Below, piece by piece: positions 6,613 to 10,860 of a DNA stretch of 10,860 nucleotides. Numbering within the stretch: position 1 is the stretch's first letter; the number at the start of each line of letters is the position of its first letter. Origin of the DNA: Pseudobdellovibrionaceae bacterium (GTDB lineage Bacteria; Bdellovibrionota; Bdellovibrionia; Bdellovibrionales; Bdellovibrionaceae); NCBI GenBank assembly GCA_947374445.1, contig CANCBY010000072.1, positions 1-10,860 of the forward strand, written 5' to 3'. The position numbers and the translations under genes are program-made. Below the pieces are notes generated by a model that was not told where the DNA came from, made no database searches, and worked only from the letters and a program-made list of their open reading frames with translations.

Positions 6613-7553
6613 GCTTGCGCTGATTCTAAAAGCAAAGGCTCAAGATTTTTTTGAGAGAGTAGTTTTTGATCTACAATAACAAGACCACGAAGGCTCTCTG
6701 GTTGAGGGCGGTTTTCCCACCAAGTGAGATCTAAAAATCCATGCCTGCAAGAGTTCAAACTCGAAATCAAGCTTGAGTCCTTATTTAGCGACAAGCGCTT
6801 TTTAAGCTCGATCTCTAGGGCTTCGCCATGAATTTCATTATTAAAAAATAAAACACGATCAGCAAAGCGTGGCTCTTGAGTTTTTAAAGCCTGAAAGCCC
6901 GGAGGCAACTTTAGTTCTTGCGTTGCCTGCTCTGGAGTGCTGGATGCCATATTTTTTATATCTGATAAAACTCTTTCTGTATCCCAATGAAGATGAGATG
7001 AAATCTGCACCGGAGACTTAAAGCGAGAACCACAAAGAGCCACAGCCAATTCAGAATTCAACTCACAGATCTGGATCGATGAGGGTGTCAGGCCTCGCTC
7101 GGCAAATGAGCGAAGATGAAAATGCCTGCCGTGTGAAGCGCGAATAGAAAATATTTTTTTATCATGAAAAACAGTCTCTAGCTCTGAATCAAAAAAGCAC
7201 TCTCCCGTGATCGGATTGTCTTCGGCCTGCATGACAAAACTGTTATCTGCCTTCAAAGCTTTGGCCCATTCAAGCAAAGCAGCTTTGGGCTGCAACTGGC
7301 TCTGCAACTGCAACTGAAAGGCCTCTTTGTACAAAAATGGCATCACAGTTTGAAAAGCAGGAGTCTGCCCTTGAATCGATGCCACGCTTCTTTTGTGCGA
7401 TAAAAAAAGAGCCGTGCCCACTGCCAGCTCATAGGCCGCGTGGTGCATTCCCTTGTAAACTCTGACTGAAATCTCAGGAGGCAAAGACCATAGATTATGG
7501 ATCTTATGGTTGAGGCCAGCCCATGTCTCTGGATGCACTAGATTAAAATTCAT
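6600..7553 (-). CDS. Unrecognised 317-aa protein coupled to recO
   Basis: The ATG at 7553 is the first possible start: an in-frame TAG lies 6 bases upstream. AGGGA directly abuts the ATG, an unusually short spacing, so initiation may be weak or leaderless. The protein has no signal peptide and no membrane segment, and is probably cytosolic. Parts recall a fold-type I PLP aminotransferase: an early HHAAYELAVGTALFLSHKR stretch followed by SVASIQGQTPAFQTVMPFL (like the segment that binds the cofactor phosphate), and VMQAEDNPITGECFFDSE followed by KKIFSIRASHGRH (like the 'NP.TG' segment). No convincing 'SxSK' lysine motif is seen, so if related it may be degenerate and inactive; this comparison is tentative. 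A Gln/Leu-rich patch (QLQLQSQLQ) is encoded by hexanucleotide repeats at 7291-7316. It overlaps recO by 13 bp, so the two are almost certainly one transcript. Confidence 0.75.
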   Translation of the reverse strand: MNFNLVHPETWAGLNHKIHNLWSLPPEISVRVYKGMHHAAYELAVGTALFLSHKRSVASIQGQTPAFQTVMPFLYKEAFQLQLQSQLQPKAALLEWAKALKADNSFVMQAEDNPITGECFFDSELETVFHDKKIFSIRASHGRHFHLRSFAERGLTPSSIQICELNSELAVALCGSRFKSPVQISSHLHWDTERVLSDIKNMASSTPEQATQELKLPPGFQALKTQEPRFADRVLFFNNEIHGEALEIELKKRLSLNKDSSLISSLNSCRHGFLDLTWWENRPQPESLRGLVIVDQKLLSQKNLEPLLLESAQACRI

Positions 7554-7591
7554 TCCCTATTTTGGCGTATTTTTTACTCGGTGTAAGCGTT

Positions 7592-7619
7592 TTTTTAAAG
7601 AATCGCACCCTCAAGCCAA
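7592..7619 (-). promoter_or_regulatory. Weak candidate promoter for the 317-aa gene and recO
   Basis: On the minus strand TTGGCT (7614-7619, 4 of 6) and TAAAAA (7592-7597, 4 of 6) are 16 bp apart, about 40 bp upstream of the ATG at 7553. The box matches are modest and the region is A/T-rich, so chance resemblance is possible. Confidence 0.25.
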
Positions 7620-7644
7620 GCCACTGGGATCATTTAGTCTCACG

Positions 7645-7665
7645 GCAAGGTGGTACACACCTTGC
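7645..7665 (+). promoter_or_regulatory. Perfect hairpin / inverted repeat in the lipoprotein leader
   Basis: GCAAGGTG (7645-7652) and CACCTTGC (7658-7665) form an 8-bp perfect stem with a 5-nt GTACA loop, ending 25 nt before the ATG at 7691 and 15 nt before its AGGGGGA ribosome binding site. It has no T-run, so it is not a terminator. It may be an operator dyad or a leader hairpin that affects mRNA stability. Confidence 0.5.
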
Positions 7666-7690
7666 TCGAAAGGCTAGCTCAGGGGGAAAT

Positions 7691-8371
7691 ATGACCAAAT
7701 TGACACTGCTTCTATCGCTCGCATTCGCTACCACCATAGGCCTCACCGCTTGTAACAAATCGTCAGACAGCAAAACAGCAGAAACCGCGGGCCCTGTTGA
7801 CACCACACAGATGCAAAACCCTAATATTCCAACACAACAAGAAACATCAGGAGCGCCAGACACCGGTGTGGGCACGGCTGAGGCATTTTACAGCCAGTTT
7901 CTTTATCGTACCGAAGGTGCTTGCCCCAACGGCCAACCGCTCAGAAGCTTTAGTGCAATCAATGTGGTGCCCGTCAATATTGGCCGCCAAGGATCTGGGC
8001 AAAATCTTGGTCTTAAAATCGCTCTAAATATCTACGCCAACGGAACCTATCAGGCGACTTACCAAGAGCTTTCAATGATCACCGAAGCCTACTCGGCTGG
8101 CTCAAATTCCTTCCGTGCAGATCCAATTCAGTTTCAAACTGGACTTTCGGGCCGTTGGACTCTGGATAGAAACCAAATCTCTTTTCAGGGTCTAGGAGTC
8201 GGTGGGCGTTTTAGAGATGGCAACTCAGACAAAATTTTGTTGAAGGTGAATCAGCGCTTCAATCGCCCCGAAGCTCTGAATAGCCTTATACCGCTTCAAA
8301 TGGCGCAAAGCCAAAGTGACAGTTGCCGAACAAATTCTCCAGCACCAACTCCTGGCAGAGTTGTCAGATGA
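7691..8371 (+). CDS. Outer-membrane or periplasmic lipoprotein, 226 aa, unknown function
   Basis: I choose the ATG at 7691 over the earlier in-frame start at 7562: AGGGGGA (7681-7687) is just upstream, and the protein then begins with a type II signal peptide, MTKLTLLLSLAFATTIGLTAC, with lipobox LTA|C and acylated Cys21. Position +2 is Asn, not Asp, so export to the outer membrane is expected by the Lol rule of enterobacteria. Residues ~22-60 are a Ser/Thr/Gln/Pro-rich tether. The globular part (~60-215) contains alternating hydrophobic strands (NLGLKIALNIYANGTYQATY, GRWTLDRNQISFQG, DKILLKVNQRF) suggesting a beta-sandwich or small barrel. One Cys pair (EGACPNG near the start, DSCRTN near the end) could close the domain. 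No family is recognised. Confidence 0.85.
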   Translation: MTKLTLLLSLAFATTIGLTACNKSSDSKTAETAGPVDTTQMQNPNIPTQQETSGAPDTGVGTAEAFYSQFLYRTEGACPNGQPLRSFSAINVVPVNIGRQGSGQNLGLKIALNIYANGTYQATYQELSMITEAYSAGSNSFRADPIQFQTGLSGRWTLDRNQISFQGLGVGGRFRDGNSDKILLKVNQRFNRPEALNSLIPLQMAQSQSDSCRTNSPAPTPGRVVR

Positions 8372-8540
8372 TCTAAAAAACCAAACCGTCTAGGTTTTAG
8401 ACAACTGCTTATCACTCTAGTGCTGTGTCTTATTTTGAGACTGGCACCAGACCCTAAGTATCTGTATTTACTAAATTTATTATGGCAACCTTTGGCTATA
8501 GCTTTGCTCTTTAAGGAGTAACAGCTCCTTCGGAGGTCGC
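8372..8540 (+). other. 169-bp intergenic leader region without a recognised gene
   Basis: Just after the lipoprotein stop, several weak pairings compete: AAACC (8383-8387) with GGTTT (8393-8397), GTCTA (8388-8392) with TAGAC (8398-8402), and a bulged TCTAAAAAACC/GGTTTTAGA stem (8372-8382 with 8393-8401). None has a T-tract, so termination here is doubtful. TTGAGA (8435-8440) resembles a -35, but the sequence 18 bp on (TATCTG) matches a -10 poorly. A ten-codon ATG frame (8482-8514) lacks a ribosome binding site. The 3' end holds the alternative ribosome-binding-site hairpins. Confidence 0.5.
8513..8536 (+). promoter_or_regulatory. Alternative hairpins over the transglycosylase-gene ribosome binding site
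   Basis: The ribosome binding site GGAGG (8532-8536) lies 4 nt before the ATG at 8541. CTCC (8525-8528) can pair with GGAG (8532-8535) across a 3-nt loop and hide it. The same segment, as CTCCTT (8525-8530), can instead pair perfectly with AAGGAG (8513-8518) across a 6-nt loop, leaving the site open. The 6-bp pairing should be favoured when the RNA is free. Direct sequence observation; a regulatory role is inferred. Confidence 0.45.
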
Positions 8541-10298
8541 ATGTCGTTTACGAAGTACCGTTATTTAAAGTTCGCCTTTGCCGGCCTGGCAGCATTTAGC
8601 ATTGCTGCCGTGACCCCTCAAGAGGGGCAATTGATCGAACTTAAAAACTTTGTCAACGCCCGCTCAGAAAGTAAATTTCGCGTCAGTGATGACAATAAAA
8701 TTTATGAGCTCCGCAAGGGAACAAAAGCCGTCATTGGCGAGAAGCCGGTTGAGTTCAAAGATCCAAAAACTAAAATCCCTTACGCTTATGGTCTCTGCCT
8801 TAAAATTTTAAACGCCGACGTCAGCACCAAAAAGGATTGCTATTGGGTTTACTACCGCGAAAGCGCAAAAAATTTAGAAATTCTTGACGTCCAAGGCGAG
8901 GAGCAAAAAAAACTTCTTGAATCCTGGAAAGCCGAAAGTGGTAAAAAAATTCCTCTCACTGTAATCAATGAAAACTTTAAGCCCACAAAAGGCGCGGATT
9001 CAAAATCTAAGCTCACGACAACGCCCAAAGAAAACCTGCCAGTGCACGTAGCCGAAGACACAACTTCATACCACGAACCTCATTATCCAAAACCAAAAGT
9101 CGCTGCCCCTAAAAAAAGCATCGAAAAGGCTTACAGAAAAGAACTCCCTCCTACAGCAGACACTTCGGGTGCAGACAATTTGAATACGGCCGTGATCGCA
9201 AAGGCCACAGAAATAAATTCTCGCTTGAACACCGATGCCATGAAACCAGAGCCTGCTAAAAATGGCTGCGACGGAAAATGTGCAACTCCAGCTTTGAACA
9301 AAGGTGAAGTCTGCAAGCCAGGAAAAAACGACTATCTTGAAAAGGATATGGAGCAACTGCAAAAAAATCCGCAAACAATTATTGCGCAGCTCTTAAATAC
9401 CAGCCAACCCGAGAAGTATGTAAAAGATGAGTGTTTTGAAACTGCACTTCAGTTTAAAGGCGGATCTTACAAAACTTGTAGCGGAAACCAAGCTTCCATT
9501 AAAGTAGATCGTCCATGTGCCTCAGACAATTTGAAAAAAGTAGCTAGAGCCTCATTCGATATGACTATGAATTGCCTCGGTGAGTTTCTTACCAACGACG
9601 CAAAGACAGTTCCATCTGCAGCACAAAGTTTTTTCTTTATGATTGCTCATGAGTCTGGTCACAACCCCAATGCCGTTTCATGGAGCGGAGCTGGCGGCTC
9701 AAGTCAGCTCACCGATCCTCTCGATGAGAATACTAAACGTCCTGCTGGCGCAATCGCACACTTCAACAGAACTGAAAAAGAAGTGATGCTCGACTATTTG
9801 AACAAAAAGAATGACCCTCAGTGCACGCCGATTAAACAAGTGCTCCAACAGGGCATGGGCGAAGGACCACAAAATTCTTGTGATCGCATATCACTACAAA
9901 AAGGCAATCCGTTGCTAAATCTTGTATACGGCTTAGGATATCAAAAATTTCTAAGACGAAATGTTACAAAGCTCTTAACTGAAAATGCCATGGCTGTTAG
10001 AATTTTTAGTAATATCGAACCACAAGCTCGAGAGTTTTTAGAAAACCAACTGAGTCTCTGGGGCCACAACACAGGACCAAGCGGTATGACTGGCGCAATC
10101 ATCAGATACTTAGCCAAACATCCAAATAAACAAATTATTACTACAAAAGATGCAATCGACATGCTCTCAGCAATGAAAACATCAATTAAAGCTGAAGGGC
10201 GAAACATCTCTGAGCCTACAAATTATTTAGCCGCTGTTAATAAAAGATCCGAATACATCCAAAAATCTACAGGAGTTGGCACATGCGCAGTCAAATAA
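8541..10298 (+). CDS. Secreted lytic-transglycosylase-like (lysozyme fold) protein, 585 aa
   Basis: The ATG at 8541 follows GGAGG by 4 nt. Residues 1-~24 are a signal peptide (YLKFAFAGLAAFSIAA). Residues ~28-115 look like an SH3-like beta domain (FVNARSESKFRVSDDNKIY, ELRKGTKAVIGEKP, DCYWVYYR), which would target the wall. Residues ~116-250 are a Lys/Pro/Thr-rich linker. From ~255 comes the enzyme-like part. HESGHNPNAVSWSGAGGSSQLT, with Glu371 as candidate catalytic acid, corresponds to the SLT motif 'ES.fnp.A.S..GA.GlmQ'. WGHNTGPSG (507-515) corresponds to 'YNaGpg', and a helical tail ends at ~580. Such enzymes cut glycan strands of peptidoglycan. Departures from the usual motifs (GSSQL for GLMQ, GHNTG for YNAG) mean activity is not certain. 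About 12 Cys, mostly in the C-terminal half, point to disulfides in the periplasm or outside. It overlaps the next gene by 16 bp. Confidence 0.8.
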   Translation: MSFTKYRYLKFAFAGLAAFSIAAVTPQEGQLIELKNFVNARSESKFRVSDDNKIYELRKGTKAVIGEKPVEFKDPKTKIPYAYGLCLKILNADVSTKKDCYWVYYRESAKNLEILDVQGEEQKKLLESWKAESGKKIPLTVINENFKPTKGADSKSKLTTTPKENLPVHVAEDTTSYHEPHYPKPKVAAPKKSIEKAYRKELPPTADTSGADNLNTAVIAKATEINSRLNTDAMKPEPAKNGCDGKCATPALNKGEVCKPGKNDYLEKDMEQLQKNPQTIIAQLLNTSQPEKYVKDECFETALQFKGGSYKTCSGNQASIKVDRPCASDNLKKVARASFDMTMNCLGEFLTNDAKTVPSAAQSFFFMIAHESGHNPNAVSWSGAGGSSQLTDPLDENTKRPAGAIAHFNRTEKEVMLDYLNKKNDPQCTPIKQVLQQGMGEGPQNSCDRISLQKGNPLLNLVYGLGYQKFLRRNVTKLLTENAMAVRIFSNIEPQAREFLENQLSLWGHNTGPSGMTGAIIRYLAKHPNKQIITTKDAIDMLSAMKTSIKAEGRNISEPTNYLAAVNKRSEYIQKSTGVGTCAVK

Positions 10299-10774
10299 CT
10301 CTCGTCCTTTCAGTATTAGTTTTGAGTTTTAGTTTGCAGTCATTCGCACAAACTGAAAGCAGCCTTGGAAGTCCGAAAAATCGCTTCGAAGCCATTTATG
10401 CAAATATGGTTGAGACTGTGAATTCTTCGCTTAATCTCGAAGAAAAACTCAAGCACATTAAAGATCTCGAAACTGAGTATTTGAAAATCAGTTATAAAAT
10501 GATGGATGATTCAAAGACACAGCCTGAAATTTTAGATCGTGCCGACTATCTTGAGTCTTGGGAATTGTATTTGAAGATCGTGCCGCTCATGCAGGTGAAA
10601 CTCACTGCAGACAAAACAAAAGCAGATCGCATCAGCTGTCTTGAGGCTTCAAGTTTGGTGAGACCAACAGCAAAACAAAATAGTAGCTCTTTGCAAAACG
10701 AAGAAAAGGGCCTTGGTGGATTTGGTGTTGAAGACGATTTGACTTCGGAGCTCCTTACGAAGCTCTGCAAATAG
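10283..10774 (+). CDS. Small secreted protein overlapping the transglycosylase-like gene, 163 aa
   Basis: The ATG at 10283 lies inside the previous gene, with AGGAG (10271-10275) 7 nt upstream, so the two are co-transcribed and probably translationally coupled. Residues 1-22 are a signal peptide (SQITLVLSVLVLSFSLQ, cleavage near SFA|Q). The mature ~140 residues are predicted helical: amphipathic stretches such as NRFEAIYANMVETVNSSLN, LEEKLKHIKDLETEYLKI and SWELYLKIVPLMQVKL, then a polar Ser/Gln/Gly-rich segment and a short acidic C-terminus. Two Cys (ISCLEAS, KLCK at the end) may be paired. No family is recognised. Location and coupling suggest a periplasmic partner of the upstream enzyme (chaperone, activator or inhibitor), which is inference from gene order only. 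Confidence 0.8.
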   Translation: MRSQITLVLSVLVLSFSLQSFAQTESSLGSPKNRFEAIYANMVETVNSSLNLEEKLKHIKDLETEYLKISYKMMDDSKTQPEILDRADYLESWELYLKIVPLMQVKLTADKTKADRISCLEASSLVRPTAKQNSSSLQNEEKGLGGFGVEDDLTSELLTKLCK

Positions 10775-10794
10775 CCACAAGCTTTGCTTGTGGC
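10774..10794. terminator. Strong hairpin after the secreted-protein gene, probably bidirectional
   Basis: GCCACAAGC (10774-10782) and GCTTGTGGC (10786-10794) form a perfect 9-bp stem with a TTT loop, starting on the last base of the stop codon. There is no T-tract on either side (CTGAATCATT on plus, TATTTGC on minus), so it may act as a weak or factor-assisted terminator or a 3'-end stabiliser. Its symmetrical place between a plus-strand gene and a possible minus-strand gene end fits a shared 3' element. Confidence 0.55.
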
Positions 10795-10810
10795 CTGAAT
10801 CATTCAATAG

Positions 10811-10860
10811 TTAAATTCCAGCCTTGTGGCGTTCTTCATCATCAAGAACGGTTTGAATTC
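10811..10860 (-). CDS. Possible 3' end of a minus-strand gene (cut by window edge)
   Basis: Read on the minus strand, one frame is open from the window edge to a TAA at 10811-10813 and gives TVLDDEERHKAGI, a charged, protein-like C-terminus with codons like those of the neighbours. Another frame is also open (ending LEFNY), so with only ~16 codons the call is weak. It is supported by the shared hairpin at 10774-10794, placed as expected between convergent genes. Confidence 0.3.
   Translation of the reverse strand, partial: IQTVLDDEERHKAGI

Noticed and set aside
7562..7690. Extended N-terminus of the lipoprotein from 7562
   Set aside because: The extra 43 codons would bury the lipobox signal peptide and translate across the 8-bp hairpin; AGGGGGA and the ATG at 7691 explain the start better.
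8482..8514. Ten-codon frame MATFGYSFAL as an annotated gene
   Set aside because: No ribosome binding site upstream and too short to judge; kept only as part of the regulatory hypothesis.
10830..10850. CGTTCTT/AAGAACG hairpin (7 bp, 7-nt loop) as a terminator
   Set aside because: No T-tract and it probably lies in the coding end of a minus-strand gene; may be chance.

Overview
The window reads as a stretch of chromosome from a Gram-negative, AT-rich bacterium (by eye low-40s % GC). It is dominated by envelope proteins: of nine genes with a readable start or body, seven begin with a Sec signal peptide or a lipobox. The mix is two outer-membrane beta-barrels, a periplasmic FecR-domain protein, a lipoprotein and a soluble-lytic-transglycosylase-like enzyme, with strong AGGAG-type ribosome binding sites, and with recO as the only housekeeping gene. 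This fits the predatory Bdellovibrionota (Bdellovibrio/Pseudobdellovibrio-like), but the taxonomic call is inference. I see no tRNA, rRNA, CRISPR array, integrase, transposase or other sign of mobile DNA.

Layout. Bases 1-729 (+) are the 3' part of a coiled-coil protein with a C-terminal SH3-like domain. It converges on a beta-barrel gene, 754-1773 (-). A divergent promoter region (1774-1994) leads to an unknown secreted protein (1995-2702, +), which is closed by an excellent intrinsic terminator (2725-2761). Next comes a two-gene envelope module: a secreted FecR-domain protein (2899-3786, +) and a large coiled-coil/TPR/outer-membrane barrel protein (3889-5985, +). Each has its own good -10 box and inverted repeats around the promoter or leader. 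Tail-to-tail, 9 bp away, lies a two-gene minus-strand unit in which an unrecognised 317-residue protein (6600-7553) overlaps recO (5995-6612) by 13 bp. Divergent from it is a lipoprotein gene (7691-8371, +) with a perfect 8-bp hairpin in its leader. Then comes a lytic-transglycosylase-like secreted enzyme (8541-10298, +) whose ribosome binding site can be drawn in two mutually exclusive hairpins. It overlaps by 16 bp a small secreted protein (10283-10774, +). A strong hairpin (10774-10794) separates this pair from what may be the end of a minus-strand gene at the right edge.

How the genes may work together. Two pairs stand out. The FecR-domain protein plus TPR-barrel protein look like partners in envelope assembly, secretion or sensing: the FecR protein has a signal peptide and no anti-sigma part, so it is not a classical FecR regulator. 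The transglycosylase-like enzyme plus its overlapping small secreted partner look like a peptidoglycan-modifying enzyme with a chaperone, regulator or protective protein. Both pairings are inference from gene order. The most unusual feature is the recurrence of inverted repeats and alternative pairings around the start signals of four of the secreted-protein genes.
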